Below, in pieces: positions 1 to 9,357 of a DNA stretch of 64,000 nucleotides. The stretch comes from JADLGL01 sp050184415 (GTDB taxonomy: Bacteria; Pseudomonadota; Alphaproteobacteria; Rhizobiales; Kaistiaceae), in assembly GCA_050184415.1 (NCBI GenBank), contig JBFXAJ010000003.1, forward strand, positions 62,001-126,000, given 5' to 3'. Made by a program: the position numbers and the translations under genes. The notes under the pieces are model-generated. The model ran no database searches. It saw only the letters and a list, made by a program, of their open reading frames with translations, and was not told the DNA's origin. The first letter of the stretch is position 1. Each line of letters starts with the position of its first letter.

Positions 1-781
1 TCAGGCCGTGCCGAAATTGGACGGCCATGTCGGCCGCCCTGAGCTCATCCTCGCGCCAGGTGCAGGTCGCAACCCGGCCTGCGCATCGGCCCAGCGGCCG
101 GCAATCATCATCTATCCGCTACAAGATCGATTCGCTCCACGCGAATTTGGCTTCTTCTAGACTCTAGAAATGAGTTGGAGCGCACCGACTGGTACCTTAA
201 CGAACCTCAAAGCCGCAACACGCGTTCAGATGCTGGCTACCTCACCCGCCGTTGTTGCCGCCGGTCCTTCCGGTAGGGAGTGCGCTCTGATGTCGGCTCC
301 CCCCGTACCCGCCATTCGTCCGTGCGATATATTGCAGAAGCCGGCCGCCGCAGTTGAAGTCGATCCGTTGAAGGAAGAATTCCGCCACCCCCCATTTCTG
401 ATCGCCGTTGATCCTTGCTCCGCACCGCCCATGACAGCTGGACAAGCCAGCCCGCAAGAGCCGCTGATCCGGTACAAACCGCCCCCGCCCCGTCACCTTC
501 CGTGACGAGAAGCCCTCCTCCGCTCCCTTCCCGGAGACGCGCCGCAGCGGAGGCAGCGTCCTCGGCATCCTCCCTTCGCTGCCAGAACCGCCCATCGCGT
601 AGGCGAGATAGGCGGTCGCGAAATAGAGGACGACAGTGGCGCGCAGCCGTCTTAGACATCGCGTATGCCCGCTGAAGATCGGCTTGTCAGACCATCCGCT
701 ATGCTTGGCCACGGCGCAGCGGACTGGCTCGGGAGGGAACGCCGGGACTAGGAAGTGCATCCTCGTTGCTGGGAGGAGCAG
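1..781. other. No convincing gene; regulatory region upstream of the LuxR-family gene
   Basis: I see no open frame here with believable protein character. The open frames on both strands are arginine/proline/serine-rich shadows typical of GC-rich non-coding DNA. A short open frame runs off the left edge on the minus strand (about positions 1-110) and could be the tail of a gene outside the window, but nothing identifies it. A perfect palindrome at 155-169 is listed separately. The stretch may hold the promoter of the gene starting at 782, or decayed accessory DNA. Confidence 0.5.
155..169. promoter_or_regulatory. Perfect 7-bp inverted repeat, possible operator
   Basis: The sequence TTCTAGACTCTAGAA is a perfect 7-bp inverted repeat around a central C. 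It lies about 610 bases before the LuxR-family gene in a stretch with no coding signal. It is AT-richer than its surroundings, as operators often are. No regulator can be assigned. Confidence 0.25.
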
Positions 782-3730
782 GTGACTTTTATTGGACGGG
801 AGATGGAGCGCGCCGTGATCGAGGCGGCGATCCGTGATCTCGACGTCGGCCGAGGCGGACTGTTGCTCGTCACCGGCGAAGCCGGGATCGGCAAATCGGC
901 GTTGCTGCAGCTCGCAGGCGAGAAGGCCGCCGCCGCCGGCCTTCGGGCTGTCTGGGGGCGCTGCAGCGAGGAGCCAGGTGCGCCACTCTTCTGGCCATGG
1001 CTGCAGCTCCTCCGCGCCTGGCTGCGGGGCCGTCATCCATTGTCGCACCCGGGAATCTCGCCGGAAAGCGCGGCTGCCGTCGACCGACTCCTCTCCCCAC
1101 AGACAATCCCCCGATCGTTACCCGGCGCAACTGAGCCTGAGGATGCCGAGCAGTCCCGATTCCTGTTCATGCAGGGGATCGCCGATTTCTGGCGTGAGGC
1201 AGCGGCGATGCGGCCGCTCATGCTCCTTATCGACGATCTGCACCGCGACAACAGTGCTTCGCTCAAGCTGCTGGCGGCAATGACCGAAGCGGCGTTGGTC
1301 GCACCAATCTTGATCATTGCAGCGTATCGTCGCGAGGAGGCCGAAAGCGATGGCGCGCTTCGCACGACGCTGGGGACGGTTCTGGGCAGGTCCAATGTGC
1401 AGCAGCTGACGCTCAGTAACCTAAGCCCGTCGGAGTCAGAACGGCTGCTATCGGCCCTCACAGGCGGCGACGCCCCGCCTTCCCTGGGACGAGCGGTAGC
1501 CACGCGGAGCGAAGGAAATCCTTTGTTCCTTCGAGAGCTTGCGCGCGAGCTCGCTAAAAACGGATCCAGTTCGTCGGCACCAGGTTCGCCGTCCACGCCG
1601 CGGCTTCCCGACAGCATCCGGATACTGTTCGGGCAACGTCTCCGCCGCCTCGCCGGGCCCGCTGGCCAGGTCTTGGCGATCGCTGCCACAATCGGCCGGC
1701 GCTTCGACCAAGAAATGCTTTCCGGCATTGCTTTCGGCCTCGGTGCACTTGCCGTCCCGCCCAGCCTGGAGGAATTGCTGCAATCGCGGCTGGTCGTCGA
1801 GACCGACGAACCAGGTCACTACCAATTCGTGCACGAGCTGCTGCGAGAGACGGTCTACGCCGCAATATCCAGCACGCGGCGCATGGCTTACCACCGCGCG
1901 GTCGCCGAGTGGATCGAGAACCATCATGGCTCGAGTCTGGAGCACCACGTTGCCCGCCTCGCATACCACTACGCGCAGGCAGCAATGACGGGAGTTGCGG
2001 AGAAGGCGGTCGAGTATCACGCGCGGGCCGCCCGCCAAGCGGAGAAGATGCATTTTCACGAGGAGGCTGCCGCCTATTTCCGCGAGGCGGTCCGTCTCGA
2101 TCTCGCCGCCGGGGGGCGCAATAGCAGCGACCTCCTCCCCGCCCTCGGCGAGATGGAGGTCCTCGCAGGCAAGGCCGAGGTCGCCGAAATGACATTCCAA
2201 GGAGCGTTGCAGACTGCCCGCTCTTCGGGCGACGGCCTCTTCTTCGCTCGCTCGGTACTAGGCCTTGAATACGCCACTTGGCGGATCGGCCGAGACGAGC
2301 GCCAGATTATCCCGCTCCTGAACGAGGCCCTCACGTCGGAGGGCGCGCTTCCGCCGCGCACGGTCATCGAGCTCTACTCCGCGCTCTGCCGCGCCAACGC
2401 CCTTGCCGGCGAGTCTGCCGCAGCGATGACGGCCTATCGGAGGGCTGTGGCCGAAGCCCGCGGCCTTGGCAACGCGGAGGCGCTGTTTCAGGCACTCCGC
2501 GCATTGGTGGCGACCCGTTTCTGGCCGGAACTCCTTCACGCGCGCATCGAGGCATCACGCGAGGGCCTCGCTATCGCGCAGGCCGAGGGACACCTCGACT
2601 GGGCGGTCAGCGGCACAATGGTCTTCCTCTTTCTCGACCTCATTGAGGCGGGCCAGATGGACGATGCCCGCCGCGTCGCCGAGCTCCACCGCGAGGGCGC
2701 GCGTGCCGCCGGCGACCGTTTCGCGCAATTGGTAAGCGAACATCTCGGGATCATGCTAGCAATGCTGGAGCGGGCCGACGCCGTCCTTGAGGACCAGATC
2801 GCCGCCGCGTTTCATATGGGCCTTCGCTGGGGACCGTCCGCAAACGCCGCCGGCGTCCATGGCACGCAGATGTTCACTCTTCGGCGGCTCCAGGGACGGC
2901 TCGGCGAGCTGAGGCCCGTCCTCCAGCAATACTTGGCTCAAAACGACTCCAGCGCGACCTGGGCGCCGGCGCTAGCCCTCGTCTATGCCGAGCTTGGCAT
3001 GCTTCCCGAGGCGCGGTCAGTCTTCGAGCGCCTGGCCCGGCGGGGGTTTGAGGGGATTGCTCGCGACGCCCGCTGGGGCATCACAGTTGTTTATCTCGCT
3101 GAGGTTTGCGTCACGCTTGGCGCCGTCTCGGATGCGCCAAAGCTCTACGACCTGCTTCTACCATACGCCGGGCGAAACATCACCACTACTACCGTCTGCC
3201 TTGGTCCTGCGGACCGCTATCTTGGGCTCCTATCCGCCGCAGGCGGCGACATCAATAGCGCCGTTCTCCATCTCGCTGTCGCCCGCGAATTTGCCGATAA
3301 ATGCAGCCAGCCGATCTGGCGCGCCCTTGTAGAAACCGATCTGGCCTCAATTAGGATCGCCCGAAGAGGTCCGGACGACGAGATCGTTGCGAAGGCACTC
3401 CTGCGAAGTGCGCTTGCGACCGGCAAGGAGCTTAATGTCCCGGCAATCCGGAACCGCTGCCTCGCGGTTCGCGCCAAGCTCATCGGCGACGCGAAGCGGC
3501 CGAAATATCCGGATGGCCTGACATCAGCAGAGATCAAGGTTCTACGGCTGATGGCGGCAGGAGCCACCAACAAGTCGATTGGCCGGGACCTCGCAGTCAG
3601 TCCTCACACTGTTGCCGCCCATGTCCGCAGTATCCTCGGAAAGACCGGTACTGCCAATAGAACAGGCGCTGCGGACTATGCCCGGCGGAAGGGACTCGTG
3701 GGCGGGGAAGAGGTGTTCCACGACGTCTAG
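782..3730 (+). CDS. Large ATP-binding LuxR-family transcriptional regulator (LAL/MalT-like)
   Basis: About 982 aa. The N-terminus carries a FIGRE motif typical of AAA/STAND ATPase regulators, then a Walker A loop (GEAGIGKSAL, about residues 32-41) and a Walker B-like stretch (LMLLIDDLH, about residue 146). The middle is alanine/leucine-rich helical sequence resembling TPR repeats. The last 65 or so residues are a LuxR/GerE helix-turn-helix (LTSAEIKVLRLMAAGATNKS). Length and order match LAL regulators, which use ATP and a ligand to switch on nearby operons. I chose GTG at 782 because GGAGG ends five bases before it and the protein then starts at the conserved motif; GTG at 755 is the alternative. 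The next genes encode a secreted hydrolase and an oxidoreductase, plausible targets, but no operator is recognisable. Confidence 0.88.
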   Translation: MTFIGREMERAVIEAAIRDLDVGRGGLLLVTGEAGIGKSALLQLAGEKAAAAGLRAVWGRCSEEPGAPLFWPWLQLLRAWLRGRHPLSHPGISPESAAAVDRLLSPQTIPRSLPGATEPEDAEQSRFLFMQGIADFWREAAAMRPLMLLIDDLHRDNSASLKLLAAMTEAALVAPILIIAAYRREEAESDGALRTTLGTVLGRSNVQQLTLSNLSPSESERLLSALTGGDAPPSLGRAVATRSEGNPLFLRELARELAKNGSSSSAPGSPSTPRLPDSIRILFGQRLRRLAGPAGQVLAIAATIGRRFDQEMLSGIAFGLGALAVPPSLEELLQSRLVVETDEPGHYQFVHELLRETVYAAISSTRRMAYHRAVAEWIENHHGSSLEHHVARLAYHYAQAAMTGVAEKAVEYHARAARQAEKMHFHEEAAAYFREAVRLDLAAGGRNSSDLLPALGEMEVLAGKAEVAEMTFQGALQTARSSGDGLFFARSVLGLEYATWRIGRDERQIIPLLNEALTSEGALPPRTVIELYSALCRANALAGESAAAMTAYRRAVAEARGLGNAEALFQALRALVATRFWPELLHARIEASREGLAIAQAEGHLDWAVSGTMVFLFLDLIEAGQMDDARRVAELHREGARAAGDRFAQLVSEHLGIMLAMLERADAVLEDQIAAAFHMGLRWGPSANAAGVHGTQMFTLRRLQGRLGELRPVLQQYLAQNDSSATWAPALALVYAELGMLPEARSVFERLARRGFEGIARDARWGITVVYLAEVCVTLGAVSDAPKLYDLLLPYAGRNITTTTVCLGPADRYLGLLSAAGGDINSAVLHLAVAREFADKCSQPIWRALVETDLASIRIARRGPDDEIVAKALLRSALATGKELNVPAIRNRCLAVRAKLIGDAKRPKYPDGLTSAEIKVLRLMAAGATNKSIGRDLAVSPHTVAAHVRSILGKTGTANRTGAADYARRKGLVGGEEVFHDV

Positions 3731-3911
3731 GGTGCCATCCGGGTACGGGCGCGGCACGATTGACGATGAGCAGACTACCGAGCGGTCTAGTCAATCCTGT
3801 CGATGCGGGAGCCCCTGGCCGCGTCGTAGCGTGCAGCTACCGGGCCAGCCACGCATGTGAGTGGGGTCGGCACCCGGAACGCCGCATCGCGGCTGCCAAA
3901 AAGGAGAAGAG

Positions 3912-5261
3912 ATGAACCAGCAGCTCGGCCGCCGGCTTAGCGTCGCGCTTTTTGGCGCCGCAGTCGGCATGACAGCTCTTATGAGTTCCACCGCATTCGC
4001 CGACGTGACCCGTCTCGTCGTAAGCTCGACCATGCCTCTTGGCCCGTTTGATGGACGCGAATACCGCTACATCCAAGGGACCCTGCTCGGGACCGCGCCC
4101 GGCGGCGCCTATGCAGTGCCGATCGAGATGATGTTCCCGACGGCGGCGGAAGACTTCAACGGCTTCGCCGTGGTGGATGCGGTGGGTATGGGGCAGATCG
4201 GCCTGACAGAGGCGCAATGGCCGCCCGAGGGTGGCCGCCCGCATCCCACTTGGCCCTACTTCGGGGATACCTTCCTCTTCGAGAACGGCAACCTGGTTGT
4301 CAGCGTCATGTGGGACAAAGCGCGGCTCGAAACGCTCGGCATCGGCATGATCGGCGCCGCGGGCGATGCCTATGAAATCCTGCGTGACGCTGCGGAACTC
4401 GCGCGCAATCCTGACTTCCTCCATCTTCGCGCTGAGCGGACTCCACCGGCGGCCGACCATGTCATCGTCACTGGCTATTCGAACTCGGCAGTCTTTGCCC
4501 GCGCCTGGTTCAGCTTTGGACTCAATCAGGCCGAGGGATCGCCGGTATTCGACGGAGCCCTTCTTCTCGCGGCCCGCCAGACGACTTGCGTCAACGTTGC
4601 CACGAATGAGAATGCGCCGTGTGACCCCGCCCGCACCGACGGGGCCAAGATCATCTCGGTCCTAACCGAAACCGACCTCGAGACCCGCGGACCCGGACTG
4701 CGCGCCGAGGTTCCGGACTATCGCCAGATCGAGCTCGCCGGCACGGCGCATATCCCGACCGTGCTGGTCAACTGGCTGCAATTCGGAGCGCCTGAGCAAA
4801 ACCCGGTCGACACGACACCCGTCTTCCGCGCGGCCCTCGCCAATCTCGAAGCGTGGATCGCTGACGGTACCGAGCCGCCTGCTAATGCCTATATCGATGT
4901 CCCGACCGCTCCGACCCGCCTGATCGGCACTGCCGACTTCTGGGATGTTGCGCGCGACGCTGATGGCAACGTTCTGGGGGGCGTCCGCCTGCCGCACATG
5001 GCCAACGGGTCTGGAGTGGGCGCACCGCTCGGCGAATACCACGGCTACAACGAGGTTACACAACTCGGGGGCGGCTTTCCGATCACAGGGACGTTCACGC
5101 CCTTCTCGGCTGACGAGATCCGCCGCCGCTATCCAACCCGCGACGCTTACGTTGCTGCGGTTAGAGCTGCGGCCGATCGGCTGGTCGAGGACAGGTACAT
5201 CCTCCAAGCCGATGCCGAAGCCTACATCGCGGCGGCAGAGGCAGCCCCGTACTGGAACTAA
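3912..5261 (+). CDS. Secreted alpha/beta hydrolase domain-containing protein
   Basis: 449 aa starting with a signal peptide (Met-Asn-Gln-Gln, a basic stretch, a hydrophobic core, cleavage near AFADV). ATG 3912 has a strong site (AAGGAGAAGAG) immediately upstream, so the longer frame from 3861 is not used. The protein resembles the alpha/beta hydrolase-domain family of roughly 450 residues (Abhydrolase_10 type). The segment VTGYSNSAVFAR is a likely nucleophile elbow, and the C-terminal half carries acidic and histidine residues (EYHGYNE) that could complete the site. The substrate is unknown; an ester or lactone hydrolase in the periplasm is a reasonable guess. It is followed by a strong hairpin terminator. 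Confidence 0.75.
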   Translation: MNQQLGRRLSVALFGAAVGMTALMSSTAFADVTRLVVSSTMPLGPFDGREYRYIQGTLLGTAPGGAYAVPIEMMFPTAAEDFNGFAVVDAVGMGQIGLTEAQWPPEGGRPHPTWPYFGDTFLFENGNLVVSVMWDKARLETLGIGMIGAAGDAYEILRDAAELARNPDFLHLRAERTPPAADHVIVTGYSNSAVFARAWFSFGLNQAEGSPVFDGALLLAARQTTCVNVATNENAPCDPARTDGAKIISVLTETDLETRGPGLRAEVPDYRQIELAGTAHIPTVLVNWLQFGAPEQNPVDTTPVFRAALANLEAWIADGTEPPANAYIDVPTAPTRLIGTADFWDVARDADGNVLGGVRLPHMANGSGVGAPLGEYHGYNEVTQLGGGFPITGTFTPFSADEIRRRYPTRDAYVAAVRAAADRLVEDRYILQADAEAYIAAAEAAPYWN

Positions 5262-5263
5262 GG

Positions 5264-5305
5264 GGGTCTCTGAGCCGGCGGCGTGTGACGCCGGCTCAGA
5301 GACCC
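5264..5305. terminator. Bidirectional intrinsic terminator between convergent genes
   Basis: Perfect 17-bp inverted repeat: the left arm is at 5264-5280, the right arm at 5289-5305, and the loop is GCGTGTGA. It sits three bases after the hydrolase stop codon. Its right arm contains the stop codon of the converging DUF4242 gene (5296-5298), so it could end transcription from both sides. Confidence 0.8.
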
Positions 5306-5607
5306 AGCTTCTTGCGACCGTAAATTTCGGGAACTGGTAGCCCCGAGGACGAGAGGATAGCGGCCGGGTTGAGGTCGGTGACCTCGACGATTAGATCGGC
5401 CGGGATCCCGTTACGCCGAGCGGCCTCCATGATCGCCTCCGCACTGTCAGCCTCATAGAGACAGTAGGTCTTCCGCTTGTCGGCGCTGAGGAATGAGAAA
5501 AGCCAGTGGACGCCCACGGCATGATTTATCTCGCTTATCGCCCGCACCGACTCTCCGGTCGCCGCGACCTGGTCCGCGAACGTTCGCTCGATGACGTATA
5601 ACGGCAT
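5296..5607 (-). CDS. DUF4242 family small protein
   Basis: 103 aa beginning MPLYVIERTFA, which matches the usual start of DUF4242 proteins (also called SCO4226 or nickel-binding family), small ferredoxin-like-fold proteins. Conserved features seen are the N-terminal YVIERTF strand, a WLFSFLSADKRKTYCLYEA segment with the typical Trp/Ser/Lys/Cys pattern, and A..A.R.NGIPAD near the C-terminus. The frame extends eight codons upstream (to 5607 plus 24), but the conserved start favours ATG at 5607. It is transcribed divergently from the FAD oxidoreductase at 5706. The cellular role is not known; a metal-binding or stress role has been suggested for the family. Confidence 0.75.
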   Translation of the reverse strand: MPLYVIERTFADQVAATGESVRAISEINHAVGVHWLFSFLSADKRKTYCLYEADSAEAIMEAARRNGIPADLIVEVTDLNPAAILSSSGLPVPEIYGRKKLGL

Positions 5608-5705
5608 CTTTGCCACCCGATGTCTCGCCAACTGCCATAATAGAACATGTAGTTCCGTGACGCGAGAAGCTGGGGCCGGGCAGATGGAGGCAATGAGGCC
5701 GGATC

Positions 5706-7103
5706 ATGCTGGACGATAGGGCGCTGGATGCATTCCGCGATCGGGTCCGCGGTCCGATCATCACACCTGGTGACCCCGCGTATGACGGTGCGCGCGCCGT
5801 CTACAACGGGATGATCAGCCGTCGGCCTTACCTTATTGTGCGCTGTGCCGATGTGGCGGATGCCATCGAAGCCGTTCGTTTCGCCCGCACCGAGCGATTG
5901 CCACTTGCCGTCCGCGGCGGCGGCCACAGCGGTCCTGGCTTCGGCACGATCGATGCCGGGCTCGTCATCGACCTGTCGCTCTTGCATGGAATCCGCGTCG
6001 ATCCAAAGATGCAGACCGCACGGGTCGAAGGTGGCGCGCTCTGGGGGGATGTCGATCACGCCACCCATCAGTTCGGACTCGCTACTCCGAGCGGAATCAT
6101 CTCGACTACCGGCGTCGGCGGCCTCACCCTTGGGGGTGGCCACGGCCACCTCACCCGCCGCTACGGGCTGACCATCGACAATCTGCTCGCCGCCGACATG
6201 GTCCTCGCTGACGGCCGCTTCGTCACCGTCAGCGATAGCGACTATGAGGACCTTTTCTGGGCAATCCGAGGCGGCGGCGGCAATTTCGGCGTCGTCACGT
6301 CCTTCCTGTTCCAGCTTCATCCCGTCAGCACCGTCGTCGCGGGACCAACACTTTGGTCGATGGAAAGAGCCGAGGAGGCGCTCCGTTGGTACCGGAGCTT
6401 CCTCCCGGCCTCGCCGGAAGAGCTCAACGGCTTCTTCCTCTTCTTCAACGTTCCGCCTAGCCCTCCCTTTCCCCTCGAACTCCACTACCGGCGCATGGCG
6501 GGAGTCTTTTGGTGCTACGCCGGCCCGCTCGCAGAGGCTGAGCGCGCTTTGCAGCCAGTTCGCGCAATCGGGCCACCCACCCTCCACGCCATCGGCGAGA
6601 TGCCCTATCCTGCACTGCAGAGCGCCTTTGATGCGCTATATCCGTCTGGTCTCCAATGGTACTGGCGCGGGCTGTTCCTTAAGGAAATCTCTGACTTGGC
6701 CATCGCAGAGAACGTCACATATGCCAGCCGGATTCCTACGTTTCTCTCGACGACGCATATATATCCGATCGACGGCGCTTCCCAGCGCGTTCAGCCGTCC
6801 GCCACCGCCTTCGCTCATCGCGATGCGATGTGGTCCCAGGTTATCGCAGGCATCGATCCCGATGCCGGGCAAGCAGCGGCGCTGAAGCAATGGGCGGTTG
6901 ACTATTGGTCGGCTCTCCGGCCCCATTCGGATGGAGGCGGCTATGTCAACTTCCTCATGGACGAGGAGGAGGCGTGGCTCCGCGGGACATTTCGCCAGAA
7001 CTATGAGCGGCTGGCTCGCATCAAAGCCATCTACGACCCAGACAACCTCTTTCGCTCGAACCAGAATATCGCGATAGTATCAAGCAGCGCTGTGGACCGC
7101 TGA
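5706..7103 (+). CDS. FAD-binding oxidoreductase, berberine-bridge-enzyme-like
   Basis: 465 aa. The N-terminal half is a PCMH-type FAD-binding domain with RGGGHSGPGFGTIDAG; the His in this motif is the usual covalent 8-alpha-histidyl attachment site. The second attachment Cys seen in bicovalent members is absent (GVGGLTLGGGHGHL). The C-terminus has the BBE domain signature (Tyr-Val-Asn-Phe, then YERLARIKAIYDPDNLFRSNQN). Such enzymes oxidise alcohols, sugars or specialised metabolites using molecular oxygen. No signal peptide is seen, so the protein is probably cytoplasmic. With the regulator and hydrolase upstream it may form a small accessory catabolic set; the substrate cannot be read from sequence. 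Confidence 0.88.
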   Translation: MLDDRALDAFRDRVRGPIITPGDPAYDGARAVYNGMISRRPYLIVRCADVADAIEAVRFARTERLPLAVRGGGHSGPGFGTIDAGLVIDLSLLHGIRVDPKMQTARVEGGALWGDVDHATHQFGLATPSGIISTTGVGGLTLGGGHGHLTRRYGLTIDNLLAADMVLADGRFVTVSDSDYEDLFWAIRGGGGNFGVVTSFLFQLHPVSTVVAGPTLWSMERAEEALRWYRSFLPASPEELNGFFLFFNVPPSPPFPLELHYRRMAGVFWCYAGPLAEAERALQPVRAIGPPTLHAIGEMPYPALQSAFDALYPSGLQWYWRGLFLKEISDLAIAENVTYASRIPTFLSTTHIYPIDGASQRVQPSATAFAHRDAMWSQVIAGIDPDAGQAAALKQWAVDYWSALRPHSDGGGYVNFLMDEEEAWLRGTFRQNYERLARIKAIYDPDNLFRSNQNIAIVSSSAVDR

Positions 7104-7245
7104 AACCGCGTCTTGCCAATCTATCCGCTGCCAACACAATTTAAGGCAGCAATTCCTTTTACCATCCACTGGGTTAGATGAACCGGGGGAGCCCTTCCGG
7201 GGCTCCGAGCAGTCGGTTGGGTCCTGGGACGCAAGTTCAGTCTGG

Positions 7246-7611
7246 TCAGCCAGGCGGCGACGACCGCCTCCGGGTAACGACGGGTCCCGGAGCAGAACCG
7301 GACGCCGCCTCCGGGACTTGCGCTATCGCGGCATGCAGGTCGCCGCTTCGCCCTGGGCGATGCGGTTGCCCAGCCACAGCGTGAACCGTTGGGCTCGATG
7401 CTGGTCGCTCTCGACGCGCTTGTGTGAACGCAGCCTGCCAAATGGCGACCTGCTCGGCGTGCCGCTCAAGGGCAAGTTCGCAATCGCCCGTCCGGAAGCC
7501 CTGCCACTTCTCAGTCCCAAAGCGGGAAACGAGATCGGAAGGCACGCGCACCCGGTAATACCAAGTGCCCTTGCGGCGGACCAAGCCCTGATGTTTGCCC
7601 AAATCGCTCAT
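7246..7611 (-). pseudogene. Phage-type (tyrosine) integrase, N-terminal remnant
   Basis: The first 65 or so residues read as the N-terminal DNA-binding part of a phage/island integrase: MSDLGKHQGLVRRKGTWYYR, then VPSDLVSRFG, a short Leu/Arg/Thr segment and ALERHAEQVAIWQAAFTQARRE. After that the frame turns into proline/serine/arginine-rich nonsense. Another frame at about 7323-7520 looks like the continuation (VESDQHRAQRFTLWLG), suggesting a frameshift near 7430. No catalytic core with the Arg/His/Arg/Tyr residues is present. The start lies 85 bases beyond the 3' end of the tRNA-Ala gene on the same strand, the classic position for an integrase that targeted that tRNA. It is probably the scar of an old integrative element. 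Confidence 0.7.
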
Positions 7612-7695
7612 CGCCTCTGTGTAGCACGATTGTGTTACAGGCGACGTAAATCAACGTTGATTTTCAAGAGCTTCTGAGCGCTCAGCGCTAGGCTT

Positions 7696-7771
7696 TGGTG
7701 GAGCCGAGGGGAGTCGAACCCCTGACCTCTGCAGTGCGATTGCAGCGCTCTCCCAACTGAGCTACGGCCCC
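7696..7771 (-). tRNA. tRNA-Ala (anticodon CGC)
   Basis: On the minus strand the gene starts GGGGCCGTAGCTCAGTTGGG and ends with the acceptor CGGCTCC, discriminator A and an encoded CCA. The 7-bp acceptor stem, D arm, anticodon stem (CTGCA/TGCAG) with loop ATCGCAC, and T arm with GTTCGACTC can all be folded by eye. The anticodon CGC reads GCG alanine codons. An integrase remnant lies just past its 3' end. Confidence 0.95.
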
Positions 7772-8010
7772 GGGCCTTTGAAAGGCGGCGCCATTTAGGG
7801 TGCCGCCCCAAGGGGTGTCAAGCAAACCGGACGGCTCTCGCGTCACACCCCAACGCGTTCGGTGGACGCCCGCGCGGGCGTCTTCAGGGGCAGTGGAAAC
7901 CCCACGAGCGGCGTCCCATGTATCCCCTGGCGGAGACGTGCCGTTGCCCCGTTCCCCAGGGCAAGGTACATCGCAGGGACCCGCGCGGGGCGGGCGATTC
8001 AGGACCATCC

Positions 8011-8301
8011 ATGCTCGCGCTCTTGGATTTCGTCAGCCTTCTGCTGAGGCTCTATGTCTATGTCCTGATCGCCAGCGCCGTGTTCAGTTGGCTCTACGCG
8101 TTCGGCGTCATCAACGCGCGGAACCAGGCGGTGAACGTGATCGGCCAGTTCCTCTATGCCGTGACCGAGCCCGTGCTGCGGCCGATCCGCCGCGTCCTGC
8201 CGAACATGGGCGGCATCGACCTCTCGCCCGTGGTCGTGGTGCTGATCATCATCTTCATCCAGATGGTGATCATCGGAAACCTCCGGCCGCTCTTCTACTG
8301 A
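8011..8301 (+). CDS. YggT family membrane protein
   Basis: 96 aa with two hydrophobic segments: one near the N-terminus (about residues 5-30, LLRLYVYVLIASAVFSWLYAF) and one near the C-terminus (LSPVVVVLIIIFIQMVIIGN). Between them is the family signature VTEPVLRPIRRVLPNMGGIDLSP. YggT proteins are small inner-membrane proteins linked in some bacteria to osmotic tolerance, cell division or membrane protein biogenesis. The start at 8011 gives the normal family length; the longer open frame from 7918 adds a non-family leader. It is followed seven bases later by a DUF167 gene, a common pairing in proteobacteria. Confidence 0.92.
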   Translation: MLALLDFVSLLLRLYVYVLIASAVFSWLYAFGVINARNQAVNVIGQFLYAVTEPVLRPIRRVLPNMGGIDLSPVVVVLIIIFIQMVIIGNLRPLFY

Positions 8302-8308
8302 CGCCGCG

Positions 8309-8617
8309 ATGCCCGCCGTCACCGTCGGGCCGGGCCACATCCTCCTCGCCATCCGGCTTACCCCGCGAAGCTCCGTCGACCGGATCGACGGACTGATGGC
8401 TCAGGCCGATGGCAGCGAATTCCTCGCCGCCCGCGTGCGCGCCGTTCCCGAAGACGGCGCGGCGAACGACGCCCTGGTTCGGCTTCTTTCCGATGCGCTT
8501 GCGGTGCCTCGGCGCAGCATTGCGATCGCGCGCGGGCACCAGTCGCGGCTCAAAATGGTGCGGGTGGAGGGCGATCCTGCGGAGCTTTCCGAACGGGTCC
8601 GCAAGCTCCTCGGCTGA
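8309..8617 (+). CDS. DUF167 (YggU) family protein
   Basis: 102 aa. The sequence has the DUF167 pattern: LTPRSSVDRIDG near the N-terminus, the core VRAVPEDGAANDALVRLLSD, and the conserved IARGHQSRLKMVRVEG before the C-terminus. The family has a compact alpha/beta fold and no settled biochemical role. The gene starts seven bases after yggT and is probably cotranscribed with it. It converges on an acetyltransferase gene ending at 8689. Confidence 0.93.
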   Translation: MPAVTVGPGHILLAIRLTPRSSVDRIDGLMAQADGSEFLAARVRAVPEDGAANDALVRLLSDALAVPRRSIAIARGHQSRLKMVRVEGDPAELSERVRKLLG

Positions 8618-8688
8618 GGGGCTCCTCGCGCGGACCTTCCGCTGGATCAACGACCCGATCTGGGCCGGCGAAGGCAGGAACTCCTCGC

Positions 8689-9204
8689 TCAGGCGCCGCG
8701 GGGCCAGGCGAAGGCGACCTTCGGCAGCACGGTGCGGCCGAACTGCTCGGTCGAGCGAGCGACCTTGCGGCCGCCGGCGTTGCGGTAGAACCGGCAGGCG
8801 TGCTCGTTGTCGGCGAGCGCCCACACAACGGTCGAATCGAGCCCGTGCCGCGACAGCTCTTTCCGCGCGGCGAGGAACAGCCGCGTGCCGAGGCCGACGC
8901 CCTGATATTCCGGCAGGAGGTAGAGCTCGTACACCTCGCCCTTCTGCGCGAGGTCGCGGGCGCGGTTCGGGCCGAGCGTGGCATAGCCGGCGACCGTCCC
9001 GCCGACGTCGAGGACCAGCACCGCGGTGCCGCGGCGGATCGCCCGCATCCACCAGCGCGGACCTCTCCGTGCGATCATCCGCGCCAGCTCCTGCGCCGGG
9101 ATGAGCCCTTCATAGGCGTTGCGCCAGGACGCATCATGGACCGCGGTAATGCCCTCCACATCGGAGGTTTCCGCGCGCCGGACGCCGATCGAAAGGGTGC
9201 TCAT
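8689..9204 (-). CDS. GNAT family N-acetyltransferase
   Basis: 171 aa starting MSTLSIGVRRAETSD. The acetyl-CoA-binding motif A is clear: VYELYLLPEYQGVGLGTRLF (Q/R-x-x-G-x-G/A type), followed by ALADNEHACRFYRNAGGRKV, the usual GNAT motif B. An upstream extension of the frame is a shadow of dapF on the other strand and is excluded. The acceptor substrate is unknown; small molecules, amino acids or ribosomal proteins are typical for the family. The gene is divergent from dapF, with about 150 bases between their start codons. Confidence 0.9.
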   Translation of the reverse strand: MSTLSIGVRRAETSDVEGITAVHDASWRNAYEGLIPAQELARMIARRGPRWWMRAIRRGTAVLVLDVGGTVAGYATLGPNRARDLAQKGEVYELYLLPEYQGVGLGTRLFLAARKELSRHGLDSTVVWALADNEHACRFYRNAGGRKVARSTEQFGRTVLPKVAFAWPRGA

Positions 9205-9357
9205 GAGGACAAGCTTAGGACGGGTTTTCGGAACGGGGAAGAGACTTCGGCATTGCCCCTCGGCATTTTTGACCCCGGTGTTGCACCAGCAGCCGGAGCC
9301 CCGCGGGCGCTGGCGTTTTGCTGCGACGCGCACCATATTCCGCCCGCCCGCGGACGC

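Noticed and set aside
242..1048. Minus-strand 268-aa open frame upstream of and into the LuxR-family gene
   Set aside because: Antisense to the well-supported regulator over a quarter of its length, with arginine/alanine/glycine-rich composition and no motif.
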